In this document: piece by piece, positions 33,036 through 41,488 of the stretch
Layout of the letters: each line of letters begins with the position of its first letter
Numbering within the stretch: the first letter of the stretch is position 1
Assembly: GCA_958439425.1 (NCBI GenBank)
Contig: CAUBVH010000010.1
Location: 22,514 to 86,513, forward strand
Direction of reading: 5' to 3'
Length of the DNA stretch: 64,000 nt
Origin: an uncultured Collinsella sp.
Lineage (GTDB): Bacteria > Actinomycetota > Coriobacteriia > Coriobacteriales > Coriobacteriaceae
The notes under the pieces: generated by a model
Told to the model about the DNA's origin: nothing
The model's input: the letters and a program-made list of their open reading frames with translations, nothing else
Database searches by the model: none
Translations under genes and position numbers: made by a program

Positions 33036-34231
33036 GCCGCGTAAGCCCCCTTGTCAGAGATAGCGTAGTGGCGGGCAGAGCCCTCGCCCAGCCAGCCGTT
33101 CATCTTGGCAATGAAGTTGTCGACCAGGTCGAGCGGCACGAAGGCCTGGATGGTGCCACCAAAGCCGCCACCGTGAATGCGAACGGCGCCGCGGCCGTCG
33201 AGTACGTGCTCGGCTAGCGCCAGGGCATACATGGAAGGCTGCTCAGATCCCAGCTTGGCAACAACATTCTGCAGGTACATGGCAGAGCTGGCGCCCGACT
33301 CGCGCGTCAGGACCAGGAACTGGTCAATGTCGCCGGCGTTGAGCGCTGCCCAGCGCTTATCGACCAGGCCGTTCTCGTACCAGTAGTGAACGGCGCGCAG
33401 GCAGGCGCGGTCGCCCAGCTTGGCGCGCAGCTCGGGGAGCTTGGCGTCAAAGTCGGCAACGTCGACCTCACACAGGCGTGCCTTGCCAAACTCGGCGGCG
33501 ACGTCCTGCATCTCGCGCGGAACGGCGGCGTAGTCGTCGGTAGCTGCCACGTGGTCGGCGCCGACCTTAACGAGCACGAGCGCATAGCCGTGATCCTCAA
33601 AGTTGAGCTCGAGCTTCTGGGTTTTAGGCTGAGCCTGGTCCTCAAAGTCCATGTAGGCGAGGCCGCCCAGGCACACGGCGGCCTGGTCCATCAGACCGCA
33701 GGGCTTGCCGTAGTAGTTGTTCTCGGTGCGCTGGCTCATCTGAGCGAGTGCGACGGGCTCAATCGCGGGCGCGCCCCAGAGCGTCTCCATGGCACGGCCG
33801 TACGCGGCCTCGACGGCGGCAGAGCTGGAAAGGCCACCGCCCGAGGGGACGGAGCAGGTGAAGGCGAAGTCGAAGCCCTGGGGCTCAACGCCAAGGGCTG
33901 CAATCTCGTGCGCTATGCCGCGGACGAGGCTTGCGGACGTGCCCTTCTCGGACTCCTGAACGTCTAGCGTGTCGAGCGCGATCTCAAACGTGGGGTAGCC
34001 CTCGTCGGCGACGCGAATCTTGTTGGTGTCGGTCGCCACGGCAATGCCGTCAACGGCGACATCGAGCGAGCCGGCGATAACGTGGCCACCCTCGTGGTCG
34101 GTGTGGTTGCCGCTGATCTCGGAGCGGCCGGGCGCGTGCACATAGAGCACCTGGCGATCGCCGATGGGGCCAAACTCCTCCTCGAACAGCTTGGTGAGCG
34201 TGGCGAATGTCTTTTCGTCGGGGGTGGTCAT
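33026..34231 (-). CDS. galK: Galactokinase
   Basis: 401 aa GHMP kinase. The galactokinase signature is recognisable as VHAPGRSEISGNHTDHEGGHV (usual GR.NLIGEHTDY form altered), ATP loop VPSGGGLSSSAAVEAAY and the C-terminal VRIHGGGFGGTIQAFVP. It phosphorylates galactose at C1. The gene starts the galK-galT operon, divergent from lacI3; AAAGGA precedes the ATG. The signature reads SEISGNHTD where most GalKs have NLIGEHTD; this variant is known in several Firmicute and actinobacterial galactokinases. Confidence 0.92.
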   Translation of the reverse strand: MTTPDEKTFATLTKLFEEEFGPIGDRQVLYVHAPGRSEISGNHTDHEGGHVIAGSLDVAVDGIAVATDTNKIRVADEGYPTFEIALDTLDVQESEKGTSASLVRGIAHEIAALGVEPQGFDFAFTCSVPSGGGLSSSAAVEAAYGRAMETLWGAPAIEPVALAQMSQRTENNYYGKPCGLMDQAAVCLGGLAYMDFEDQAQPKTQKLELNFEDHGYALVLVKVGADHVAATDDYAAVPREMQDVAAEFGKARLCEVDVADFDAKLPELRAKLGDRACLRAVHYWYENGLVDKRWAALNAGDIDQFLVLTRESGASSAMYLQNVVAKLGSEQPSMYALALAEHVLDGRGAVRIHGGGFGGTIQAFVPLDLVDNFIAKMNGWLGEGSARHYAISDKGAYAAWL

Positions 34232-34275
34232 GGGAGTCCTTTCCTTGGCGCATACTGACGAGTTTTCCGTCGTAG

Positions 34276-34477
34276 TGAGTACGTTAACAATCTGAAGGAA
34301 CGTGAACTCAGCATCTACGATGCCGCACGTTACGGGCTATGTTAACGTACTCATAACACAACACTTATCACTTTTTGAGAATCTGGTAATCGGTAGAAAT
34401 CCAGCCGTGAACGGTATTGCCGTATGGACTTATAGAGCAGAAGAGTTGCGGATTGAAAAAGTAGAGTACGTTAACAT
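34276..34477. promoter_or_regulatory. Divergent control region with three LacI3 operators and one CCGTGAACGGT site
   Basis: TGAGTACGTTAACAA (34276-34290), ATGTTAACGTACTCA (34339-34353, inverted) and AGAGTACGTTAACAT (34463-34477) are copies of one operator. CCGTGAACGGT occurs exactly at 34405-34415. Arrangement parallels the lacI1 and lacI2 regions: three operators plus one shared motif. Confidence 0.78.
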
Positions 34478-34569
34478 GCGTCCGACGATAGCGGGCCTCG
34501 GCGCGGGGTGTATTTCTGCCCGGGCCGGCATGCACGCTATTCAGATCTCGCAAGAGTGAAGGTGATCCT

Positions 34570-35601
34570 GTGGCAAGGCGCCCGTCCAACGATACAGGTA
34601 CGCGTCCGGTCTCCATGGCCGACGTCGCCCGCGCTGCTGGCGTTTCGCAGCAGACGGTTTCGCGCGTCGCCAACGGCTTGCCCAACGTTAACGAGCAGAC
34701 GCGCCAGCGCGTGCAAGCCGCGATGCAAGAGCTCGGCTTTCGTCCGAGTTATGCCGGTCGCTCGCTGCGCGATGGCCGTTACCATTCGGTTGGCCTGTGC
34801 ATCAACGATGTCACCAAGTTTGGCAACCTCTCAATGATCGACGGCATCGCCAGCGCTGCTCGCGAGCATAATTGCGCCATCACGCTGGTCGAGATGTCCA
34901 AGACCGAGGAATTCTCGCTTGCCGAGGCAACGCGTCGTATGGCCGCGCTGCCCGTGGACGGCATCATTATCGGCATGAGTCGTATGGCTCCCGATTTTGA
35001 GACGTTTGATCCACTGCCGGGCATTGGCACGGTCATCGTTACCATGTATGCGCATCCGCGCGTGACCACAGTCGATTCCGACCATTACGGCTGCTCGCTG
35101 TTGCTTATGGACCATCTGTTTGAGCTGGGGCACGAGCAGATTCGCTATATTGGCGGCCCGTCCTTCTCGGTCGACGAGCAATTTCGTCGCGCCGGTTGGC
35201 AGGATGCGCTCGAGCGTAAACACATCGCGCCGGCAGAACCGCTCGAGGGCGACTGGTCTGCTAACAGCGGTTACGAGGCCGGCAGGTACCTGGCCGAGCA
35301 TGACCGCGCCATGACGGCGATTTACGCGGCAAACGACCAGATGGCAAACGGCGCCATTGCAGCGCTGCGCGATAGCGGCCTGCGCGTGCCCGAGGACGTG
35401 AGCGTGGTGGGGGTCGACGATTCGCTCGATGATTTTGTGGCACACAACGAGCTCACGACCGTGCGATTCGATCTACATCAGCGCGGACGCGAGGTATTCG
35501 AGCATGCGGTTCCCGAGGCGGGTGCGGCGGACAAAACCGTTGCCATTCGTATTCCCGGCCAGCTTATCGTTCGACATAGTACGGCGGCACCGCGCGCATA
35601 G
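34570..35601 (+). CDS. LacI-family repressor of galK-galT
   Basis: 343 aa from GTG 34570 with GAAGGTGAT upstream. HTH SMADVARAAGVSQQTVSRVANGLPNVNEQTRQRVQAAMQELGFRPSYAGRSLR; the position equivalent to LacI Tyr17 is Gln. Effector domain: LCINDVTKFGNLSMIDGIASAA, VDGIIIGMSRMAPDFETF, TTVDSDHYGCSLLLMDHL and VSVVGVDDSLDDFVAHNELTTVRFD. Paralogue of the regulators at 19667 and 24610. Its position and the three GAGTACGTTAACAT-like sites upstream support control of galKT and itself. Confidence 0.9.
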   Translation: MARRPSNDTGTRPVSMADVARAAGVSQQTVSRVANGLPNVNEQTRQRVQAAMQELGFRPSYAGRSLRDGRYHSVGLCINDVTKFGNLSMIDGIASAAREHNCAITLVEMSKTEEFSLAEATRRMAALPVDGIIIGMSRMAPDFETFDPLPGIGTVIVTMYAHPRVTTVDSDHYGCSLLLMDHLFELGHEQIRYIGGPSFSVDEQFRRAGWQDALERKHIAPAEPLEGDWSANSGYEAGRYLAEHDRAMTAIYAANDQMANGAIAALRDSGLRVPEDVSVVGVDDSLDDFVAHNELTTVRFDLHQRGREVFEHAVPEAGAADKTVAIRIPGQLIVRHSTAAPRA

Positions 35602-35730
35602 TTTGTGCTGATAAACGGCGATTTATCGCATTTCAATAACAATCGGTAAGGATACCGGCAGATAGCTGTTGGGATGCAGCCGAGTGCTATGATAGACGGG
35701 CTCTTTTGTCTATCTAGGAGGCTTTGCCTG

Positions 35731-36891
35731 ATGGAGATCACCAAGGATATCCGCTACGTTGGCGTCGACGATCACGACATTGACCTGTTCGAGGGCCAGT
35801 ACGATGTGTCCGAGAATGGTATGGCATACAACAGCTACGTTATCTTGGGCGAGAAGATTGCCGTCGCCGATTCGGTCGATGGCGGCTTTGTCGATGAGTG
35901 GCTCGGTAACCTCGAATCCGTGCTCAACGGCCGCACGCCCGACTACCTGGTCATTCACCATATGGAGCCCGATCACTCTGCTGGCATCGCCGCCTTTATG
36001 GAGCGCTATCCCCAAGCGCAGATTGTGGCCAGCATGGGCGCTTTCCGCATGATGGTCAACTACTTTGGCACCGACTTCCCCGAGCGCAAGATGGTCGTCA
36101 AAGAGGGCGACGTGCTCGACCTGGGTGGCCACAGCCTAACGTTTGTCGGCGCCCCCAACGTGCACTGGCCCGAGGTGCTGTTCTCCTACGAGGCCACCGA
36201 CAAGGTACTCTTTAGTGCCGACGGCTTTGGTAAGTTCGGCGCCAACGACATCGAGGATCCCGAGGGTTGGGCTTGCGAGGCTCGCCGCTACTACTTTGGC
36301 ATCGTGGGTAAGTTCGGCAAGTTCGTGCAGGCCGTGCTCAAGAAGGCCGCCGACCTGGACATCCAGATCATTTGCCCGCTTCACGGCCCCGTGCTGACCG
36401 AGAACCTGGGCTATTACCTCGACACCTACAACACCTGGTCGAGCTACCAGCCCGAGGACGAGGGCATTACGATTGCCTATGCGAGCGTGTATGGCCATCT
36501 GAAGGCTGCCGTTGAGGAGCTTGCATCTGCGCTCGAGGCCCGCGGCCAGAAGGTTTCCGTCTTTGACCTGACTCACGATGACATGGCCGAGGCCGTTGAG
36601 GACGCGTTCCGCTATGACCGTCTGGTGCTCGCCTCCATCACCTATCAGGGGGAGATTTTCCCGTGCATGAGCACCTTCATCCACACGCTCGCCGAGCATG
36701 CCTACCAGAACCGTACGGTGGCGCTCGTCGAGGCCGGTTCCTGGGCGCCCGCGGCTGCCAAGGTTATGACCAAGGAGCTCGAGGGCATGAAGGACATCAC
36801 CCTGGCGCAGAACAAGGTGACCGTGCTGGGCTCGCTCAACGACGCCTCGCGCGCTCAGATTGAGGCCCTCGCCGACGAGCTTTCCAAGTAG
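35731..36891 (+). CDS. Flavodiiron protein (FprA-type)
   Basis: 386 aa. The N-terminal metallo-beta-lactamase-like domain (1-about 245) has the diiron ligands HHMEPDHSAG (H-x-E-x-DH), VHWPEVLF, SADGFGKFG and CPLHGPV. The C-terminal flavodoxin domain (about 250-386) starts ITIAYASVYGHLKAAVEELASAL and contains ITYQGEIFPCMSTFIHTL. Such enzymes reduce O2 or NO to protect anaerobes. AGGAGG precedes ATG 35731; upstream Met codons in frame lack a ribosome site. Monocistronic, ended by a strong hairpin. No rubredoxin gene is adjacent. Confidence 0.92.
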   Translation: MEITKDIRYVGVDDHDIDLFEGQYDVSENGMAYNSYVILGEKIAVADSVDGGFVDEWLGNLESVLNGRTPDYLVIHHMEPDHSAGIAAFMERYPQAQIVASMGAFRMMVNYFGTDFPERKMVVKEGDVLDLGGHSLTFVGAPNVHWPEVLFSYEATDKVLFSADGFGKFGANDIEDPEGWACEARRYYFGIVGKFGKFVQAVLKKAADLDIQIICPLHGPVLTENLGYYLDTYNTWSSYQPEDEGITIAYASVYGHLKAAVEELASALEARGQKVSVFDLTHDDMAEAVEDAFRYDRLVLASITYQGEIFPCMSTFIHTLAEHAYQNRTVALVEAGSWAPAAAKVMTKELEGMKDITLAQNKVTVLGSLNDASRAQIEALADELSK

Positions 36892-36914
36892 CGACACGTT
36901 CACTTTCAACGCTC

Positions 36915-36954
36915 AAACCACCACAAAGGGGACAGGCACCTTTGTGGTGGTTTT
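36915..36954 (+). terminator. Terminator after the flavodiiron gene
   Basis: AAACCACCACAAAGG / CCTTTGTGGTGGTTTT with the loop GGACAGGCA. A similar hairpin with GGGGACAG in the loop ends the MATE gene at 58228. Confidence 0.88.
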
Positions 36955-36957
36955 AGT

Positions 36958-37758
36958 TTACGCGCTGGCGATGACGAGATCTGGGCGGTCGTCGACGGTC
37001 TCGGCGATTGAGGTGGCGACGGCATCGTCGGGATCACGGTCCATCACGATGGTGTTGACGTCGGCAAGCTCGGCAAAACGGTACATGCCGCGTCCGTTGA
37101 CCTTGCTGGCGTCCATGAGGGCGACGCTTTGATGGGCCGCGGCGATCATAGCCGTTTTGGTCTCGGCCATCTGCGGAAAGTCGGTCGTAAAGCCGCAGCC
37201 GGGAACAAAAGCGCCAGGGCACATGACGGCAAGATCGGCGTGGACCATTTGGAGCGCCTGCATGGTAAGTGGGCCGTACAGATAGCGATGACCTTTGCGC
37301 AGTGCCCCGCCCAGCATGACGACATCGACCGAGGGCATGCTCTCGTCGATATAATCGGCGATGGTAATGTCGGCCGTGATAACGGTAATGCCGTCGCGCT
37401 GATCGAGGAGCCGAACAAACTCGAGCGCCGTGGTGCCTGAGTCGACGAGCAGCGTGTCGCCGTCATTGACGAGCTCGATGGCGCTTTGTGCGATGGCCTG
37501 CTTGGCGGCGACGTTGACATTGATGCGGCGATCCTGCGTGGAGACGGTCAGGCGTTTGTGGAGCGACACGGCGCCACCATGCGTGCGGCGTAGCTTGCCT
37601 GCTTCGGCGAGCGCGTCCAGGTCGGCGCGGGCGGTGACGGAGGACACGCCAAAGGTCTGGGCGATTTCTGCTACCTGCACCGAGGCATTATGCTCGAGCA
37701 TTTCCATAATGGCGGTACGGCGTTCGTCGGCAAAAGCACGGTTGGTAGCTTGGGCCAT
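36958..37758 (-). CDS. DeoR-family transcriptional regulator
   Basis: 266 aa from ATG 37758, which has GGAG eight bases upstream; an in-frame Met 19 codons earlier (37815) has only an AAAG stretch. HTH: ADERRTAIMEMLEHNASVQVAEIAQTFGVSSVTARADLDALAEAGKLRRTHGGAV. The sensor domain has TLLVDSGTTALEFVRLL, VVMLGGALRKGHRYLYGPLTMQAL and MDASKVNGRGMYRFAEL. It is divergent from the class II aldolase and probably controls it in response to a sugar phosphate (inference). The last bases abut the terminator hairpin of the preceding gene. Confidence 0.88.
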   Translation of the reverse strand: MAQATNRAFADERRTAIMEMLEHNASVQVAEIAQTFGVSSVTARADLDALAEAGKLRRTHGGAVSLHKRLTVSTQDRRINVNVAAKQAIAQSAIELVNDGDTLLVDSGTTALEFVRLLDQRDGITVITADITIADYIDESMPSVDVVMLGGALRKGHRYLYGPLTMQALQMVHADLAVMCPGAFVPGCGFTTDFPQMAETKTAMIAAAHQSVALMDASKVNGRGMYRFAELADVNTIVMDRDPDDAVATSIAETVDDRPDLVIASA

Positions 37759-37815
37759 GTCTGCTCCATTCTCGGCTAAATTTGCAGGAATTGTGTTGAC
37801 TCTATTTTCGTTCAT

Positions 37816-38092
37816 TTTCTTTTTGAGTAAGAAAACACCTTTCGATTACTTATCTTTTCTATAAAAGAAAGACGCCGAACGCCCAAAATTCAATATCGAA
37901 CATGTCCACTCGGCTCAAATTCCTTCCGTTTACTTTTCAAAAACGACTGTATTGACCTGCATGGGCTCAATATCTCGCGCGTGCAAAGACGCTGAATTTC
38001 ATACAATGAGCGCAGCAAAACGCAAGGTAAAACGCCTTGTGAACAACTACGCCCGATGTCCAGATGCGGGCGAGGGAGAGGAGCAAACGCTC
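37816..38092. other. Divergent intergenic region of deoR and aldolase
   Basis: AT-rich control region, with TTCTATAAAAGAAAG (37856-37870) as a small palindrome close to the regulator side. No motif matching the LacI or CCGTGAACGGT families is seen. In-frame upstream codons of the aldolase exist but have no ribosome site. Confidence 0.4.
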
Positions 38093-38950
38093 ATGGCACT
38101 TGTTACCACCGAAAAGATGCTCAAGGACGCTCAGGCCGGCCACTACGCCGTCGGCGCGTTCAACGTCGAGAACCTCGAGTTTGTTATGGCCGTTCTGGCC
38201 GCTGCCGAGGAGACCAAGTCCCCCGTCATCATGCAGACCACCCCGGGCACCATCAAGACCGCTGGTCTGGACTACTTCTACGGCATGGTCAAGGCTGCCG
38301 CCGAGCGCGCTTCCGTGCCCGTCGCTCTGCACCTCGATCATGGCGATGGCTATGACCGCTGCATGCAGGCTTTCCGCACCGGCTACACCTCTGTCATGAT
38401 TGACGGCTCGCACGAGTCCTTCGAGGACAACATTGCCCTGACCAAGTCCGTCGCCGACGCTGGCCGCGCCATGGGCGTGCCCGTCGAGGCTGAGCTCGGC
38501 AAGGTCGGCGGCAAGGAGGACGACGGTCCCGCGGTTGAGGGCGAGAGCCCCTACACCGATCCGGCCGAGGCCAAGGAGTTCGTCGAGCGCACTGGCTGCA
38601 CCTCCCTCGCTATTGGCGTTGGCACCAGCCACGGCGTGTACACGAGCGACCCGCACATCGAGCAGTCCGTGGTCAAGGCCATCCGCGACGCCGTCGACGT
38701 GCCGCTGGTCCTGCACGGTACCTCTGGTGTGCCCGATGAGCAGGTTGCCGAGGCCGTGAAGAACGGCATCTGCAAGGTTAACTACGCCACCGAGCTGCGT
38801 CAGGCCTACACCAAGGGCTTCATGGCCTACATGGCCGAGAACCCCGCCTGCTTCGACCCCAAGAAGCCGGCCAAGGAGGGCATGCGTGAGATCACCGAGC
38901 TGGTTAAGATCCGCATGACCAACCTCAACTCCGTGGGCAAAGCAGAGTAA
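38093..38950 (+). CDS. Class II fructose/tagatose-bisphosphate aldolase
   Basis: 285 aa, the length of GatY/KbaY and short class II Fba proteins. Zn-binding and catalytic motifs: HLDHGDGYDR, the ESFEDNIALTKSVADAGRAMGVPVEAELGKVGG block, GVGTSHGVY, and LVLHGTSGVPDEQV. It cleaves tagatose-1,6-bisphosphate (or fructose-1,6-bisphosphate) to DHAP and glyceraldehyde-3-P. No LacD-type class I aldolase is in the window, so this enzyme probably completes the tagatose route. The ATG at 38093 has GGAG upstream. It may also be the general glycolytic aldolase. Confidence 0.88.
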   Translation: MALVTTEKMLKDAQAGHYAVGAFNVENLEFVMAVLAAAEETKSPVIMQTTPGTIKTAGLDYFYGMVKAAAERASVPVALHLDHGDGYDRCMQAFRTGYTSVMIDGSHESFEDNIALTKSVADAGRAMGVPVEAELGKVGGKEDDGPAVEGESPYTDPAEAKEFVERTGCTSLAIGVGTSHGVYTSDPHIEQSVVKAIRDAVDVPLVLHGTSGVPDEQVAEAVKNGICKVNYATELRQAYTKGFMAYMAENPACFDPKKPAKEGMREITELVKIRMTNLNSVGKAE

Positions 38951-38983
38951 CAGCAAGGGTACTCCGACTCGCTACATATCCCG

Positions 38984-39355
38984 GGGAGGGACGAGGGCTT
39001 AGTTCCCCAATCGTCCTCGGGCATGCAAAAAGCCTCGCTGCGCACTTCGTGCGGCGAGGCTTTTTGCCCCCTGCGGAAAGATTGGGGAACTAAGCCCTCG
39101 TCCCTCCCAGGTTGACCTACTCGAGGTCGTCGCCCTTGTGGCGTTAGGTCTGAAAATAACAAGAAGCCTTCGCGCTGCGGAATGATTTTGGAAACTAAGT
39201 ACGGGGACCCGCCCAAGCCGTCCTGCTCGATCGCCCTTGTGGCGTTAGCGTCGGAAAAATAAGACGTTGCTTTTTGCCCCCTGCGGAAAGATTGGGGAAC
39301 TAAGCCCTCGTCCCTCCCAGGTTGACCTACTCGAGGTCGTCGCCCTTGTGGCGTT
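38984..39355. repeat. Nested inverted repeat with embedded terminator and 87-bp direct repeat
   Basis: A perfect 29-bp inverted repeat (38984-39012 and 39080-39108, core GACGAGGGCTTAGTTCCCCA) encloses the bidirectional terminator AAAAAGCCTCGC (39027-39038) / GCGAGGCTTTTT (39054-39065). An 87-bp exact direct repeat links 39059-39145 and 39269-39355, 210 bp apart. A diverged partial copy lies between (39160-39260). No gene in 38951-39381. Confidence 0.92.
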
Positions 39356-39381
39356 GGGGCTGAAAGGGTGGGGCGCGGGGG

Positions 39382-40005
39382 TTACTTGGTTGTTAGGGTT
39401 AGCAGGTCGTTGGGGGTTTTGAGGTTGTAGGTGGCGTTTGGGATGTCTTGGTGTGATCCCCATGCTGCTCTGGCAAAACTGACCCCTGCTGAAGTTGCGC
39501 ATTGTTCGTCGTAGACGGTGTCGCCAACGTAGACGACGTTGCCAGGATTCGCGCCCGTACGTCGGAGATATTCGAGCATGGGTGCGGGCGAAGGCTTGTG
39601 CTCGGTTGTGTCTTCGACAAGGATGATGTGTTCAAAAAACTTATCGAAGCCAAGGGGTGCAATTTCGTCTGTGTATTCATCGCGCGCACGTGAGGAGACG
39701 ATGCCAAGTTTGCAGCCGTTGTTGGCGAGTGTTGCGATGACTTCAAGCAAGCCTGGAAACACGCTGATGGTGCTTTTAAAACTGGCAGCAACTTGGCACC
39801 AGCGATTCAACGTTGCCTGCGAGTAGATTCCAAGTTTCTCAAGGGCATCCTTGCCGGGTATGCCGAGGGCAAATTCAAGCTCGTGTCGGGGGAGCGTTTT
39901 GCCGGTCTCTTCTTGGACAATCTGGACAAGCGATGATAGAACGCTTTCTTCTGTATCTGCCAAGGTCCCATCAACGTCAAATACGATATGGTCAAAGTGC
40001 TTCAT
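39382..40005 (-). CDS. HAD-family hydrolase, phosphoglycolate phosphatase-like
   Basis: 207 aa. HAD motif I DHIVFDVDGTLADTEESV (Asp10, Asp12), motif II IVSSR, motif III Lys in HKPSPAPMLEYL, motif IV VYVGDTVYD. A helical cap lies between motifs I and II, typical of Gph/PgmB/YjjG-type phosphatases. Substrate cannot be told; sugar phosphates or phosphoglycolate are the usual ones. It follows the AraC regulator gene by 56 bp on the same strand, perhaps one operon. Confidence 0.85.
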   Translation of the reverse strand: MKHFDHIVFDVDGTLADTEESVLSSLVQIVQEETGKTLPRHELEFALGIPGKDALEKLGIYSQATLNRWCQVAASFKSTISVFPGLLEVIATLANNGCKLGIVSSRARDEYTDEIAPLGFDKFFEHIILVEDTTEHKPSPAPMLEYLRRTGANPGNVVYVGDTVYDEQCATSAGVSFARAAWGSHQDIPNATYNLKTPNDLLTLTTK

Positions 40006-40061
40006 ATGATTGCTCCTCTCTGTTGTTTGCCTGCAAGTTTGATGCAGTGACAGAAGAAGGG

Positions 40062-41000
40062 CTAGCGGGATTTCTGCCTGGTACTATCGAGATTCTGCCT
40101 CGCTGCTCGATAGCTCGAAGGAGTGCATCCCATTTGTTCTTTAAATACCTGGCCAAGATGGCTTGCTGTCGCAAAGCCGCATTGGCGCGCGACTGTCTGG
40201 ACCGTTCGCGTGGTGTGTGCCAAAAGTTCGCAAGCACGGTTTACGCGGTATGCGCGCAGATATGCCGCCGGGGTCGTTCCTGCGCAAGCTTCGATAATGC
40301 GGTAACACTCTCTTTCGCTTACGCCGGCTGCAGATGCCATCTGGGGCACATCTACAGCGGCTGCATAGTTTGCGCGGATAAAGTCCAGGATTGCCTTGAA
40401 CTGTACGTCGCGGCTGGTCATCCAAGAGGCGTTGTCGGAGGAAAAGAGCGGTTCGGCCTTGGCGTAAATCTGAATCCAGAGCTCTGACAAGCTATTCCGA
40501 AGCGCCATCTCGTTCTGCGGCCGTTGAAGGTCGTGGTTAAAGGAACTCTTTAGCAAATCGATAAAGGGCATATCGTCGGGGTTGGTGGGCGACCATTTGA
40601 GCACATCGACGCCTCGACATTGCAGCAAAGGATTGATATAGCGCTTTTGAAGGCGTCCCGCGGGATCGCCGAGCATCGACGGCTGAAAGATATGCAACAT
40701 TTGAATGGCTGGTGCCGAATTGGGTGATTGCAGCGTGCTGTGCAAAACGCCGCCGTTGATAAAGCCGGCGGACCCTTCCTCAAAGCGTACGTGCTCATGA
40801 GCCGCGCGCGTTCGATAGTCAATCGCTCCCTGCTCCATGTAGAAAAGCTCAACCTCGGAATGCCAGTGCCAGGGGACGGAATTGCCCGGATAGCGAGCGA
40901 ATTCTGCGCGTTCGGCAATATGGGGCCAGTCTTCGGCGGTCTCGGGAAACGCTTCCTCGCGTCCTTCGCGGTGCAATTCTATGTGATCCATGTTTCGCAT
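40062..41000 (-). CDS. AraC-family transcriptional regulator with cupin N-terminus
   Basis: 312 aa. The N-terminal cupin-type sensor contains SVPWHWHSEVELFYMEQG (HxH motif) and GSAGFINGGVLHS. The C-terminal double HTH (about 205-300) reads ILDFIRANYAAAVDVPQMASAAGVSERECYRIIEACAGTTPAAYLRAYRVNRACELL and TVQTVARQCGFATASHLGQVFKEQMGCTPSSYR. Such regulators usually activate sugar or glycan genes. It precedes the HAD gene. A Met three codons in is an alternative start. Confidence 0.88.
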   Translation of the reverse strand: MRNMDHIELHREGREEAFPETAEDWPHIAERAEFARYPGNSVPWHWHSEVELFYMEQGAIDYRTRAAHEHVRFEEGSAGFINGGVLHSTLQSPNSAPAIQMLHIFQPSMLGDPAGRLQKRYINPLLQCRGVDVLKWSPTNPDDMPFIDLLKSSFNHDLQRPQNEMALRNSLSELWIQIYAKAEPLFSSDNASWMTSRDVQFKAILDFIRANYAAAVDVPQMASAAGVSERECYRIIEACAGTTPAAYLRAYRVNRACELLAHTTRTVQTVARQCGFATASHLGQVFKEQMGCTPSSYRAARQNLDSTRQKSR

Positions 41001-41025
41001 GGCATCAGTATAAAGCGCGATGGGC

Positions 41026-41235
41026 TTAGATTGCTCTTGCCTGTTCGGGGAACGCCTTGTCTAGGGATGCTTGGAGCTTTTCGAAGGATGCTCGTAAGTT
41101 GAGGCTCTGGTCGGTTGAGCGTTTGGCTTTTGTGGTGGGGGAGTCGAGGAGGCCGTTTTTCTGTGTCGGGGGGAAGGAGAAAAGGTTTGCATGATTTAGG
41201 GATGGCTGCTGTGCTGCGTCATTGGAAGAATGCAT
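41026..41235 (-). CDS. Small hypothetical protein
   Basis: 69 aa, beginning MHSSNDAAQQPSLNHANLFS. AGGAGG lies ten bases before the ATG, a little far. Polar with a predicted amphipathic C-terminal helix (LNLRASFEKLQASLDKAFPEQ). No family recognised. It is 25 bp upstream of the AraC gene on the same strand. Could be a real leader-type small gene or a chance frame. Confidence 0.4.
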   Translation of the reverse strand: MHSSNDAAQQPSLNHANLFSFPPTQKNGLLDSPTTKAKRSTDQSLNLRASFEKLQASLDKAFPEQARAI

Positions 41236-41488
41236 GCTTATGCGGCCTCCTCGATGTCCACCAAAAGATTGCGCTCGGGGTATGCTACTAGGTCCCGTGC
41301 GCTGGCAGTATTATGCCGCGGCTGCTGCAAAGAAGCGCTAAAGAAAGGCTTAACCTGGTTTGGTGTTACGATGAAACCGCAGGTCAAAGCTATCGAGTAA
41401 CACTCTTGAAAGGTTTTGAGCTTAAGGGCTTTCTAAGGTTTGTGACGTTGATGTGGCGCGGACGTGCGGAGCGTGTGAATGCTCGCTG

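Noticed and set aside
38827..39216. 129-codon minus-strand frame spanning the repeat region
   Set aside because: It runs across the aldolase 3' end, the palindrome and the direct repeat; its sequence is translated repeat DNA.
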